A DNA stretch of 64,000 nucleotides, taken from contig NW_026262712.1 of NCBI RefSeq assembly GCF_021869535.1, positions 68,542,100-68,606,099 on the forward strand. Direction: 5' to 3'. Of this stretch, positions 22,851 through 34,375 are shown piece after piece. Made by a program: the position numbers and the translations under genes. How positions within the stretch are numbered: the stretch's first letter is position 1; every line of letters begins with the position of its first letter. Under the pieces are notes generated by a model. It was not told where the DNA came from. It made no database searches and saw nothing but the letters and a program-made list of their open reading frames with translations. Origin of the DNA: Mytilus californianus (lineage: Eukaryota > Mollusca > Bivalvia > Mytilida > Mytilidae).

Positions 22851-24689
22851 AAAAATCGATGTTTTTGGCGAACAAAAAAGATGGCTGAAATATTTTAGAA
22901 CGGACAGGATAAAGAAATAGCAATAACAAGCTATTTTTGATAATGTTTGAATGACTTATTTAATCTATATTGGTCGCAAAACCTACAAATTTTAAAATTC
23001 AATTATAATAAAAGCATGACAAGTTGAAATAAATACTTTAAACGTCAATCTTTAAGCCGATTAATTTGGCGGACTTTTTGACGTCACGGACGACTGTAGC
23101 GCCATCTAATTAATTCCCCCTGCTATTGTTGCTGATAGAGCTTGACGACAACGGACGTTTCCAAGGACTTGCTTTCCAACTGCGTAGGAAGGCGTCACAG
23201 AAATAAAATAAAATATCCTTTAAATAAAGACCAAACAGCCTATTGTTGATGCGCATCAACTAACGCAACTTGGTAGTGACATAAAAGCTCTATGACGTTG
23301 TTTCTAGCCATGAAAAAAAAACGTCAAATTATAACGTCCTATTTCGCGTTTTATAACGGATTCCAACATGGTGTACGCTTAAAACTACGTCTTCCAAGAA
23401 AAGTGGAATTAAGCGTAGCACTGATACCTAGTGGAAATTAAACACAAATGGACACAAAAGATACTACACTATCTATAACCTCCGTTCTAATAAAAATAAT
23501 AATAAAAATATTAATTTTGAACTCGGCTTTTTACATTTGCGACGATCTGCATTTCACTTTTTTTCTTTCACTTGCGCCGATTTTGTCTTTCATTTGCGCC
23601 GATTGTGTACAGGTAAATTATAGGTGAAAGTTATTTTTTAATTTATCATATAAACTTCTTCCGTTAGCCAGTTGTACATATGTTATGAATTGTCAATTAT
23701 AACACTTATATAACTGTTGTCCCCTGCTCACAAAGGGGAGGTGGGAGTAGAATTTCGAGCAGGATAAGTCAATTTAAAAGATATTTGTGCACCCTGTTTA
23801 CATCCACTAAAATCACGGAGTAAAATTCTATTTACAGCATTTCAAAGCACCACAATAAAATCCATGAAAATGTAATACTAGTACAATGAATTATTATCTT
23901 GCCGAGAATTTATATGCCACACATCTGATATATTCCTTTCTTGTCATTTTATCTTTTCTATACTTGTTGTACTTGCCAATAACGAAGTCCATCTTTTCTT
24001 TCTCGTGTCAAAACGAAGTTCTCGAACAATATGACCAAAATTATCTTAAACATAAGGGAACACTAAGTATATCCATATATTACCATGCACTATACATTCT
24101 AGATTTACTACATGTACATGTATTTACTCGTATAGCAAATAAAGTATCGGAGCTAGTGATAAAATAAATAAAATAGGTGCTAATAAAAGAATCAAATCGG
24201 CGCAAATTAAAGATCGACATTTTTTTTAAATATATACATATTTTTTGCTTTATTTTGAAGAGCACACATGGCACTTTCCTTCTTGAAATTTTTATGAAAA
24301 AATCACTGGTAGATATTTTTTGATAATTGAAACGTTTTTCATTCTTGCGTTTTATTTTTGGCGGGAATGAAATAAATCATGTTTTTTAAGATCAAAACAA
24401 TAAGAGTCTTAAACTCTTGAACCTGTATTTGATAGACACAAATCTACTGTTTAACATGAAACAAGAATTATGCTTGTAGGTTTGATAAAATTGGATTTTT
24501 TGAGAGTTTAAATAACAAGCAAATATCATGTTAATATTCGGGAAAACACGAAACTGAGGTTGCTATAGTGACAAAACTAATTCGGTGACCCCCAATTTTT
24601 TTTTTCATATTTTGTTCCTCAAATTATGAAATACCTTCACACAAAATTTTAAGGAAAAATCACTGGTAGAACTGAATAGTCTGTTTGGT
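22851..24689. other. Unassigned, with inverted GCGCCGATT motifs at 23570-24230
   Basis: TTGCGCCGATT occurs twice near 23575-23606 and as the inverse AATCGGCGCAAAT at about 24195-24208, so a 0.65-kb weak TIR element is possible. The 93-codon plus frame at 23886-24167 lies inside it and shows no motif. The rest of the region carries nothing recognisable. Confidence 0.35.
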
Positions 24690-24850
24690 CTTTAAAACAC
24701 TACACAGAAATCTAAAGAATGAGCAACTACAACCCCACCTAAAACCAAAGTTGATCTGACAGACGGGTAAGCAAATCCTACTCTACATGTGGCACCAGTC
24801 GTGTTGCTCATGATACGTACAAATTCTATGATAATCGAGTAAAAGAGGAC
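24690..24850 (+). repeat. Dispersed repeat family C, copy 1
   Basis: It shares GAGCAACTACAACCCCACC-like sequence, GGGTAAGCAAATCCT and CACATGTGGCAC-like blocks with 25790-25935 and 37555-37665. It is non-coding and of unknown type. Confidence 0.55.
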
Positions 24851-25789
24851 AAGGTTGAGGTAACGACAATGGGTATATGTACGGTCTCATCTGTGACATT
24901 GATATTCCGTAACGATCAACCAACTCATAATGACGTTAATAAAACTTTCAAAGGAATCGATGCTCGTTCCGTTTAAGTGTAATCTCGTCCAATGTGACTG
25001 CCATTAGGGGTCGCTTTACTCATTCCAATACTTTCAGAATGGCCATGTGCTTAGGATCAATCTGATGAGTAAATCTGGCCTTTTTCAAGTTCGTATTCCC
25101 TACTTACGATATTACGGAACATTGTGTTTCCTAGTCTGTGCATCTGTTTATCCGTCTCGTATCAGGTCAAAGTTGTGGTTTTATATTGAGCAACACGAAC
25201 TTCATATCAAAACCTGAGATGAGTGCAGTCTTTCGTATGAATTGTATACAATTTTATCATGTGTGGGACTTTTATAGTTTGTTTATGTTTTACTCATTAC
25301 CGTGGTGTCGTTCAACACCTTTATATTTACATATCAGATGCTGCAGATAAAAGTTTGCATGTATCAGAATACAGCAAGTAATAGCCATTACGTTCATGTT
25401 CTTTTTTATTTTAATACGAACGAATTCTTTAATTATACTAATATAGTATTTACTAGTCGAAAATTAGTTGCTGTGTTCCATAGTATTTTTCGTTTATTGT
25501 GTAATTTAAAACAAAGACCGTTGATTTTCTCTTATAAATGTCACCATATCTTGTCGTCAATTCTGGGCTTTTATTATGCATGTATATTAAGCTTACTAGA
25601 TCCGTTATCGGTTTTAATCAGTGTTGAAATAGTTGAGTGGAATGACCCGTTATAGTAAATTTTTTTATAATTTTAGGTTTTTAATGCACAGTTGTATCAT
25701 TCTCAACAATACCGAATCTCAGTTTTTCTTTATCTAAAGATGTTAAACTGTACTAAAAAGAGTTATGTAAAAGAGAGGCGAGATATACC
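24851..25789. other. Unassigned sequence
   Basis: The plus frames at 25138-25350 and 25302-25655 have no recognisable motif, no splice sites and no matching copy in the window. I leave them uncalled. The base composition is ordinary for this window. Confidence 0.35.
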
Positions 25790-25935
25790 GAAGGGATAGA
25801 AAACATAGAAAACTTAAGACTGAGCAAAACGAACCCTACCAAAACTGGGGTGATCTCAGGTGCTCCGAAAGAGTAAGCAGATCCTGCTCCACATGTGGCA
25901 CCCGTCGTGTTGCACATGTTAGTACAAACCGTATG
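25790..25935 (+). repeat. Dispersed repeat family C, copy 2
   Basis: Contains AAAACTGGGGTGATCTCAGG, GAGTAAGCAGATCCTGCTCC and ATGTGGCACCCGTCGTGTTG, matching copies at 24690-24850 and 37555-37665. Confidence 0.6.
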
Positions 25936-26331
25936 CAGGTGCTGCTGGAATGTTGCTACATAAAAATAAATTGTTCACAATTTGGAATCTAAAATAATCA
26001 ATATAAAATGTGGAATAGTATCCAAAAGTCCACAGAAATGACTGTTGTCAACAAGCAGTATTCATATCAGTTTACAAAAATCTTAATCTGATACAAACAA
26101 CTGGTTCCTCTCGTATGTGTGTACAACTTTCTATCAAATAAAAACAGTTTTGACTGAATGGAAATTTAGACGTTTTTTACACTGCTAGGTCAAACAAACG
26201 ACAGATAACAGAAAATGCTTGAAATCTGCCATCTACATTGAAGTTTCCATGAAATATAATAACAATATTTATTGATTACTAGTATTGATGTTTGATATGT
26301 TTGATATGAGGGTATGATTTGAAAAGCGGTC

Positions 26332-26356
26332 GGGGGGGGGGGGGGGGGGGGGGGGG
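26332..26356 (+). repeat. Homopolymer G run (25 G)
   Basis: Twenty-five consecutive G follow GCGGTC. The proline-run minus frame over it is an artefact of the homopolymer. Run length may be inaccurate in the assembly. Confidence 0.9.
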
Positions 26357-26602
26357 AGTGTCCGTCATTTCTTGATTCTTTATTTTTTTTTTGACTTTTT
26401 CTTCGCTTCTCTTTATTTTTTTCCACTATTCTGTATCATATATAATTCAACACACAACTACAATAAGATATATGGTTCGCTACTGACCCCCTCCGGCTCC
26501 ATAGAGGGTTAGTAGTTAACCGTATAACGAATTTATCGCACGCTGGACTTTATCTGCTGCGTTTTTTTTAAATAAACAATGAAACACAAAAACATTAATA
26601 GA

Positions 26603-26634
26603 TGACGTCACCATTAACGGTAGACGTGACGTCA
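26603..26634. promoter_or_regulatory. Pair of perfect CRE palindromes
   Basis: TGACGTCA occurs at 26603-26610 and at 26627-26634, 24 bases apart, about 600 bases upstream of the MACPF exon. It could be a CREB/ATF site pair. However, the first MACPF exon has not been located, so the distance to a real promoter is unknown. The area also contains paired TACTRACCCCCT modules (about 26476 and 26656), which may mean the sites belong to a repeat. Confidence 0.25.
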
Positions 26635-27023
26635 TGAACCCCCTATGAAATTTACTAACCCCCTACGGATCCAGGGGACGGCTTTAAACCAATCAAAACG
26701 TGATAATTATTTATATTTTAGCACACCATTATTCTGTATTATTTATATTTTAGAGTCTGTATTCTTTATATTTTAGTAACCGATCATTTTGTTAGTCAAA
26801 TTTTTCTGAAGTAACGGACCATTATACTCTATTCTGTTAACCCCAACCGGATCTTCAAATATCGTAAATTGTCATTATGTAAAAGAAAGCTTTAAACAAG
26901 AAAATGCGTCGGATAAATATTAAATCATGAAAATAGTCGGGTAGAACAAAAAGGAATATAAAACAATAAGAAATAAATAAACTCACCATCGATACATTAT
27001 GTACAGATATAAAAGTGTGTACG

Positions 27024-27140
27024 CCAGCTGCGCCCTTAGTCTACAAAACCATCAACAGCAATGCTCGAATAAAAAAAATGGACCAAATAAAGCACGAAGT
27101 TAAAGATCATTGAGAATACAAAATTCCGAAAGGTATATAT
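27024..27140 (+). repeat. Short dispersed repeat family D, copy 1
   Basis: The order of blocks (GTCTACAAAACCATCAACAG, GCTCGAATAAAA, ACCAAATAAAGCACGAAGTT, CATTGAG) matches 29178-29340 on the same strand and 51715-51995 on the opposite strand. It is divergent and non-coding. Confidence 0.6.
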
Positions 27141-27233
27141 AACAGCTTCATTGAACTTCATGCCATTGTTATATTGGACCACTTTTTCATTAAAAAGATT
27201 GATTGTTATTAAGCATAGCTCTGTATCTTTCAG

Positions 27234-28792
27234 GTATGAGGAATGCAGATCACTTACAGAAATGTCAGGGAACTCAATTCAAACGGACTTTTCCCGATGT
27301 GGACTATGCTTTCTTTGGATATAACATTTTAAAAGGATATCCACTCTCTATAGGACATGACCCAGGATTCACTTTGCCAATTTTTAAAGCAGATTATACA
27401 GAAGGCCTCCAGACTTCAGATTGTAGGTACTTTATTCCCAGAGGGTTAGTTATCGTTCCCGATGTTTCGTGTATAACTGACTTTACTTCTAAAACGATAC
27501 AAACAAGATATGAACTCATAAAGTCTTTGTCAATCTCCGCAAGCGTAAAAGTAAGTCCACCGACAAAATCGTCAGGAGGCAAAAAATCCAAATCCAGTGG
27601 AGAATTTAAAGCAAGTGGTGGGTATCAGGATTCATCAAATGAATTATCGACCAGTAAGTCAGTTTACATACTTTCTACTGCTGAATGTAATTATTATTTC
27701 AGTAAACTTATGACGGATAATGCACCTCCGTTTTCTGACTCTTTCTTAAGATGGATACATAAGCTTGCAGCAACCGACGAGCAACAAATCTATTTTAATT
27801 TTTTTGAAACTTACGGGACTCATTTTCAAATTTATACTACGTTTGGCGCAAGATATACATTCGAACATAAACTGAAAACTACAAGATTTATTTCTGAAAA
27901 GCGTGAAGGGTTTAATTTTGGGATATTTGGTGAGATCTTTGCCAAGATTAATGTCGGCTTAGGATTTAATGTTGCGAAAGAAGAAAGAGAAAAAGTCGAA
28001 AAGTTCTCAAAAGATATTGAAACGAAAACCATAACCGTAGGTGCGCCACCTCCTGCAAACGGTGACGCAACAACCTGGGCATCTAACGTTAAGGAAAGCC
28101 CCGTCCCTATGAAATATGAACTAGATTCAATTGACAACTTATTCACTGAAACGTATATGGCAGGTTTAAACGTAAACTATCAAAGAATATCGTTAAACAT
28201 TGAAAAGAATAAAGCCGAATACTGTGAATATCTTAAAGATCTTGGGCAGCTAGAATCATGTGAGATACCACCTCCAGGTTTAGTTTTGAAGAAAACTAGA
28301 CTTTACGCACACTTTAAAGAAAAGAAAGTTTCAACAAATCGTCAGTGCATTGACTCGTGTCTTGAGCTTAGTGACTGTGAGGCTATAACAATATGTCCGC
28401 TGTGTGCCACTGCTGACCTAGTCTGTCATATGTTTAATAACGTCTTTAAGAATGACTCTCAAACTTCATACAGAATAAGAGCTGAGACCGATAAAACAGA
28501 TAAAGAATGGGAAACAATAATGTTCATTTCAAAAATCAATAGTAGGATGATAATGATAAACACAACTGTTGTGGGCGCTCAGCGATCATCGGATACAGAT
28601 ACAAAACATATAAATACCCAAGACGGATGTCGTAGTTTATGTTTTGATGATGAACACTGTGTGGCATATACCTTTCATCATGGGGTAGAGAAAAAAGTAA
28701 CCAGATGTCGCTTTTTTTCTGAGACTGGAATAACCGGATTAACTAAAGAAATAGGAACTGACACTTATTTTATACCTTACGGTCATCCATAA
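27234..28792 (+). CDS. MACPF-domain protein with PAN/apple-like C-terminus (terminal exon)
   Basis: The frame is open from 27203, but the real exon most likely starts at 27234 after the acceptor CTCTGTATCTTTCAG; the preceding in-frame codon is TGA at 27200 and the first ATG is at 27236. Numbering from 27203, the MACPF/perforin-type region spans about residues 30-340. Its signature YGTHF is at 204-208, followed six residues later by GA where GG/GS is usual. Two low-complexity blocks, a K/S-rich one at 115-145 and a glycine-rich one at 237-260, fit the two helix clusters that become membrane hairpins in this fold. From about 353 on, two Cys-rich stretches (C382-C408 and C476-C502) resemble PAN/apple modules. 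Family members are secreted pore formers, often in immunity. Pore activity here is not shown, and the signal-peptide exon is not seen. The stop is TAA. Confidence 0.85.
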
Positions 28793-29177
28793 AGACTATA
28801 GTTTCTCGATAGCCGCCTTTCGTTGTTGAAGAATATAGTTTCTCGATAATCCCCCTTCATTGTGGTTTGAAAGAACAATAATCGAATACGACAGGACTAA
28901 TTACAATTGAAATCTATTGTGTACCTTACAAGAATTTTCAATATTACTCATATGATATGAAATAAGCGCTTATTATTCATAAATACTACACTAGAGGATA
29001 CAAAAATAATTATGCATCAAACGAATGTCATAAATTTACAAACCTAAAGGTTTAAGTTATAATGTATATCACAATCTTCTAAATGTCATGTATTTGATCA
29101 TATCTGGTGGTAACTACTCAGCACAACGAGTTTTGCATAGTTCTTAAGCATATTTTGCTTCTTAAGCTAATTTTCGT
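28793..29177. other. 3' flank of the MACPF exon
   Basis: A short tandem repeat, TATAGTTTCTCGATA, occurs at about 28798 and 28834 just after the stop. No strong AATAAA signal is seen until the repeat at about 29293, so the 3' UTR end is not fixed. Confidence 0.4.
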
Positions 29178-29340
29178 TCGCAATAGACTCATCATAGATA
29201 CCAGGATTGAAATGTTGTATTTGCGCCAGATGCGCGATTCGTCTACAAAAGACTCATCAATGACGCTCGAAACAAAAAAGTTAAAAAACGCAAATAAAGT
29301 ATGAAGTTGAAGAGCATTGAGGACCAAAAATTCCTAAAAG
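29178..29340 (+). repeat. Short dispersed repeat family D, copy 2
   Basis: This is the best preserved copy on this strand: ATAGATACCAGGATTGAA, GCGCGATTCGTCTACAAAAG, CTCATCAATGACGCTCGAA, AAATAAAGTATGAAGTTGAA, GAGCATTGAGGACC. It matches 51715-51995 in inverse. The two short frames over it (65 and 69 codons) are not genes. Confidence 0.7.
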
Positions 29341-31568
29341 TTTAGATAAATACAGCTTAGGTAATTTATCGCAAGCAATCGTTTTATGTCAGTTGTTTGT
29401 GTAATAAAGTGTGAAAAAAACGCATTTTAGATCAGCCACGAACAAATGCAAATTAGTATCTGTATCTTCACAGATATCGCAGATCTAGTGTTTCACAAAA
29501 CTTTGCCTACAGGCAATCGATAAATAGTCAAACAATAGTCTGTCTTTGTGGTGATTTGCTCTTGAATTTGGTTATATTTGATATTTATTGCTCTTAATGG
29601 TGCACTTAAGTAATATGCCGTGCACAGTCCTGACTTCATTATCCCTCCCGAAGTCAAAATAGTAGCACATGAGGTGGGAACGATGTTAACAATTTTTCGG
29701 AACTATGTGCGCGCTGTATTATCGGTAACTGTGAAATAGACTATTGCAAACCGTCAGACATTCTGAAAATACCACCTTTGTTTATTTATCGCAACTGTAA
29801 ATACATAAAGTAAACGTTTGAAATATACTGAGATATGCACCTGTCAGTTTCTTTTATCCCGTGCAATTTATTTAGATGAGGGCTTAAGCTTTGTTTTTGT
29901 TTGTAGATTTACCATTTTGCGTTCAGTTTCTCTGTAGTAAGAATATGGTTGTAAAACATAAATACGATCGTAAAGTTAATACTTTGTTAATTGTTTATAT
30001 GCTTTTGCAATGTGAGAAATGGTGAACTTTATTTTGGATACTTTTGTAATTTTGTACAATAAAAAGTGAGAGAGAATTTATTTTTGTTGCAATTTTGTGC
30101 ATTTTATTCTTTAGCCAACACATTTATTTTGGGAAAATTTTCCTCCATCTATCACATCCATTACGTTTTATCATTATATGATTGGTATTTCTAGAATTGT
30201 ATGTGACAAAGTTTGGATGATGTAGCGTTGTAAAATACGTATATTCATTTATTTCTCACTTCATTTTGTATATATTTACTTTGTATTAATTAAGAAACTT
30301 GCGAAAGATTTACTTTGTATTTTATATACTCCGCTCAAGCTTTGCAATTTTCCAAGTGAAAAAGGACACAACTCTCTAACGGTTAATGACTCAATGCCCA
30401 AATTCAAACTCTGTCTGCGTGCTATGGTTCTTATAATTGTATATGAGTTTCATCATATTTGGACGAGGATATATTTAAGTAAGTGTACGGAAACGAAAAT
30501 GGGACGGACGGACAAAAAACGGACGGAAAGAGGGTCAAGGGAAGCACTTCATGTCCTAATCTCCTACAGCGGGTACATAAAAACCTATGATGCGTTGGAA
30601 GTATATATTATACGAAATATCACCTCATTGGAAAATACAAAAACTCTTGTTCATTCCAATGGTGATAGTGGTAAACAAATTGATTGGAAATCTGACTTTT
30701 ATAATATTTTGAATCGTATGTCAATAGAATCTTAAAAGGAGACAACTAGACTAAAACTCGCACCTGTTATAGCACAAAATTATGCTAAAAACAAGCCACA
30801 AAAAAACCCTGTTATTTTATGGATCTTTGTCCTCATTAAATGCAAACGCCCGATATACAATTTTCTTGATTGATATTAAATAGCCAAAAGTATAAAGAAT
30901 AAACGAACATGTGCAAAGGAAATTTTGTATTCATTTTACTTATTATTTGATTAAAAAAGAAATCCAAAAAAAGGAGATTGGGTACCGAAAAAAAGAAGAC
31001 AAAAACTGGAATTCATATGATTCGTATGCAACTGTAATTAAGTGCCTGTCTCAGATAAATCCATGCAAAGTCATCCAGAACCAATGTTTCAAGATCATCT
31101 TCATATTCTGTTACAAGGAAGGTCTAGTCATGTAATGATTTAAGAAAAAAAAAATTCCAAAAATTTCAAGGATTTACCTTATAAAGGGCGGTTTCTAAAA
31201 ATAGAATTTCTATCAAGATAAAAGGTTAAAAACATGCTATTTTTGATAAAATAGGCCTTATAAATCCATTAAATGAATATTTTGTAGGCATTCTAGTATG
31301 GTTTTATCAATAATATGAACCAATATGATACTGATGATTATCCTATTGTTGACCTCTCAAATTTCCTTTTTAAGTGCAGAAAGGTCACCAAAAGGTCAAA
31401 TTTCAAATTTTGAAAATTTTGCAAAAATTCAGGTTTTCAAAGTCTTCCAGGGACAAGCGAGGATATTTATTTCTTTTTATTTTGGGTTTTTACTATTTCT
31501 ATAGCTTTATTTACAAAATATAAAAAAAATGAATTCGTCTACATGAATTTTATTCATTTTTCGGTCAT
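29341..31568. other. Unassigned sequence
   Basis: The plus frames at 30394-30735 and 30911-31135 carry no known motif. A GGACGGACGGAC run lies at about 30500-30535. The last 400 bases (31140-31568) continue directly into 34376-34640 if the LINE is removed. Confidence 0.4.
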
Positions 31569-34074
31569 AGTTATGGATATGTATTATATTAGTGATAGGG
31601 CTGATAAATCAAAATTTGCGGAGAAGTTAGATGAAATAGACTGGAACACAGTGCTTCCGGACACTAAAAACACCAACGAGTTGTGTGAAATATTTACAAT
31701 AGAATTTTTGAAAATAGCCAAAGAGTGTATCCCTACTAAACTAATAACTGTAAGACATAACGACAAACACTGGTTCAATAACGACATAAGACGAGAAATT
31801 CGGATTCGAGACCGATTAAGAAAAAAGGCAGTTAAATCCAAGACTGAAAATGACATTTTGAGGTACAAGCAACAGAGAAATAAAGTAAATAATATGAAAA
31901 AAATAGCCAAAGAAAAGTTTGAAACAAATTTGGACAGTATTATACTAGAAAACTCCCCGAACTCAAAAACGTATTGGAAACTTATGAAAATGTTGATTAA
32001 ATCAAATAAAAATTCGGACAACATACCCCCTCTCCAAAATATTATAAATGATAATGGACTAAACGATGTCGTATATGAAGATGAGGAAAAATGCAGCTTA
32101 TTAAACAAATATTTTAGTATGATTTCAAAACTTGATGAAGAACATGTAAATTTACCCGAATTTAAAACAAAAACTGATAGTAAATTTTCGGAAATCAAAA
32201 TAAATACACAAGAAATCATAGATATTATCCAGATATTAGATCCAAACAAGGCATCAGGCCCAGATGTGATCAGCCATAAAATGCTTAAGTTATGTCCGGA
32301 AAAGGTTGCAGTTCCGCTAAACAATATATTCAATAAATCTTTAAGAGAAGGCAAATATCCAACCAGTTGGAAGATAGCTAATTTAATACCTATTTTCAAA
32401 AAGGGGGATTCATCCTTGCCTTCAAATTACAGACCAATTTCTCTTATTAGTTGTGTTGGAAAAGTAATGGAAAGAGTTGTTTTTAAGCACTTGTATAATC
32501 ATCTACACGCTAACAAATTAATTTATGAATATCAATCCGGATTTCTTCCCCAAAATTCAACCGTCCATCAACTTTTAGAAATATACAACTGCATCTTAAA
32601 CTCTTTGGAAAAAAAAGAAATAAACTGTTTTGTATTCTGTGATTTCTCTAAAGCGTTTGACAAAGTTTGGCATAGAGGTCTTATTCACAAACTAAAAGCC
32701 TATGGTATTGATGGAACCTTATTACAGTGGTTTGAAGATTATCTGCATGACAGGAAACAAAGAGTAGTACTGAATAATTCGTCCTCCTCCTTTTGTAATG
32801 TGTCAGCTGGTGTACCCCAGGGATCTGTTTTGGGCCCTCTTCTCTTTGTTTTATATATTAATGATATTGCTGATAAGCTTACATCGCTGTGTAGGCTATT
32901 TGCAGACGACACTTCATTCAGTTATTCCGGTAGCGATGGTGAACAGATTAAATCTGTGATCGACCGCGACCTGAAAGAGCTGGATGTTTGGTCAACTAAA
33001 TGGCTTATGTCATTTAATCCTGATAAAACAGAAATTATGATATTTTCAAATATTGAGATACCAGATCTCAACTTTTCCCTAAATGATAAAACTATCCCTA
33101 TAAATACATCGCATAAGCACCTGGGAGTTACCTTTAGTTGTGACGCAAAATGGAACAATCATATTGAAAGTATAATTACAAGTGTAAAGAAACACCTTAA
33201 TGTTCTGCGTAAACTTAAATATCGACTGTCTCGTAATAATTTAGAAAAACTTTATCTAGTTTTTATTAGACCCATTTTTGAATATGCCACGGAAGTGTGG
33301 GATAATTGTGGGATATGTTATTCAAATAAATTAGAAAATTTGCAATTGGAAGCCGCAAGAATTGTAACAGGTCTACCAATCTTCACTAAAACTGATACTC
33401 TGTACTCTGAGGTTGGCTGGGAATCTTTATATGAAAGACGAAGAAGAAGAAAATTACAGATGTTTTATAATATAAATAAAAAACATGCACCTCAGTACCT
33501 GTGTAATCTTGTCCCCCCATGTATACAAAGTACAACCAACTATCCGTTGCGAAACGGTCAAAATATCATTGTTCCATTTTGTAGACTTTCCCTTACCACT
33601 GAATCTTTTATTCCATACACAATACGAGAATGGAATAAGCTTGACTTAAAAATTCGAAACACCGACTCTATATCTAAATTTAAGAGAGAATTGAAAAATG
33701 AAAGTGTTCAGAGTAGAGTTGCGCCGTATTATATGTACGGTCCGAGGAAACTGAATATCATTTTAACTCAATTGCGATGTTCCGCTTCATTTTTGAACTC
33801 TGACCTTTTCAAAGCTAACATTATACTGGATCCTTCGTGTCAGCGTGGGTCTGATATTGAGGATGTTCATCATTTTCTTTTAGTTTGCCCAAAATACACT
33901 ACATGTAGAGAAATTTTACTTAACAATCTTAATTGGCTTACTGAAAACTTTATTATTGATACTAACCTATTAACTTGCGGAGATCTTGAACTTTCGAATG
34001 AACAAAATCTCCTAATTTTCAAACATGTTCAAGATTTTATTAAAAGGTCTAACAGATTTCTAGTACCTTCATAA
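31543..34074 (+). CDS. LINE reverse transcriptase (Jockey/CR1-like), intact frame
   Basis: This 843-codon frame encodes a non-LTR retrotransposon polyprotein lacking its N-terminal AP endonuclease. Residues 1-12 come from host flank; element-derived sequence starts at M13 (31579). RT motifs are: GPDVISHKML, NYRPISLISC, DFSKAFD (367-373), GVPQGSVLGPLL (about 423-434) and catalytic FADD (453-456). The C-terminus holds a zinc-finger-like CQRGSDIEDVHHFLLVC (766-782). There is no internal stop or frameshift over 2.5 kb, so insertion is recent. Without the endonuclease and 5' promoter it should not move by itself. Clade assignment is by motif style only. Confidence 0.92.
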   Translation: MNFIHFSVIVMDMYYISDRADKSKFAEKLDEIDWNTVLPDTKNTNELCEIFTIEFLKIAKECIPTKLITVRHNDKHWFNNDIRREIRIRDRLRKKAVKSKTENDILRYKQQRNKVNNMKKIAKEKFETNLDSIILENSPNSKTYWKLMKMLIKSNKNSDNIPPLQNIINDNGLNDVVYEDEEKCSLLNKYFSMISKLDEEHVNLPEFKTKTDSKFSEIKINTQEIIDIIQILDPNKASGPDVISHKMLKLCPEKVAVPLNNIFNKSLREGKYPTSWKIANLIPIFKKGDSSLPSNYRPISLISCVGKVMERVVFKHLYNHLHANKLIYEYQSGFLPQNSTVHQLLEIYNCILNSLEKKEINCFVFCDFSKAFDKVWHRGLIHKLKAYGIDGTLLQWFEDYLHDRKQRVVLNNSSSSFCNVSAGVPQGSVLGPLLFVLYINDIADKLTSLCRLFADDTSFSYSGSDGEQIKSVIDRDLKELDVWSTKWLMSFNPDKTEIMIFSNIEIPDLNFSLNDKTIPINTSHKHLGVTFSCDAKWNNHIESIITSVKKHLNVLRKLKYRLSRNNLEKLYLVFIRPIFEYATEVWDNCGICYSNKLENLQLEAARIVTGLPIFTKTDTLYSEVGWESLYERRRRRKLQMFYNINKKHAPQYLCNLVPPCIQSTTNYPLRNGQNIIVPFCRLSLTTESFIPYTIREWNKLDLKIRNTDSISKFKRELKNESVQSRVAPYYMYGPRKLNIILTQLRCSASFLNSDLFKANIILDPSCQRGSDIEDVHHFLLVCPKYTTCREILLNNLNWLTENFIIDTNLLTCGDLELSNEQNLLIFKHVQDFIKRSNRFLVPS

Positions 34075-34365
34075 AATATTATTGCTACCGGCACGGATGA
34101 TCATCACCATCAAACCTAAGTCAACATCACAGAAAATATAATTTGCTTCTTTTTCTTTTCCTCCTTTTCCATTCTTCTTGTTCTTTTTTTCTTTTTATTT
34201 ATAGTTCGTATAATATTTAATGAATTTGTTAGCTTTACATGCATGCTCATAATGTTATTATTGTATATATACTTGTATTGTAATATGGAGAAGACTTCAT
34301 AAGTATGATTTACTTGTGTCTCATCCATTTTGCTGATATTTAGCAAATAAAATATGTTTAAACTA
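31579..34365 (+). mobile_element. 5'-truncated LINE insertion with 10-bp target duplications
   Basis: AGTTATGGAT occurs at 31569-31578 and at 34366-34375, exactly bracketing the element. The 5' boundary falls inside the coding frame, and the 3' UTR (34075-34365) ends with AGCAAATAAAATATG and a short A/T tail. Joining the flanks yields TCATAGTTATGGATTTTGG, a plausible empty site. Confidence 0.75.
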
Positions 34366-34375
34366 AGTTATGGAT

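Noticed and set aside
26190..26426. Lys/Pro-rich minus frame
   Set aside because: Read through a 25-G homopolymer; no motif.
27203..27235. TTG start at 27203 giving a hydrophobic MLLSIALYLS leader to the MACPF protein
   Set aside because: There is no ATG, a stop lies immediately upstream, and the sequence is a textbook polypyrimidine tract with CAG acceptor. It is more likely intron.
31584..32399. 271-codon minus frame
   Set aside because: Antisense shadow of the intact LINE RT frame.
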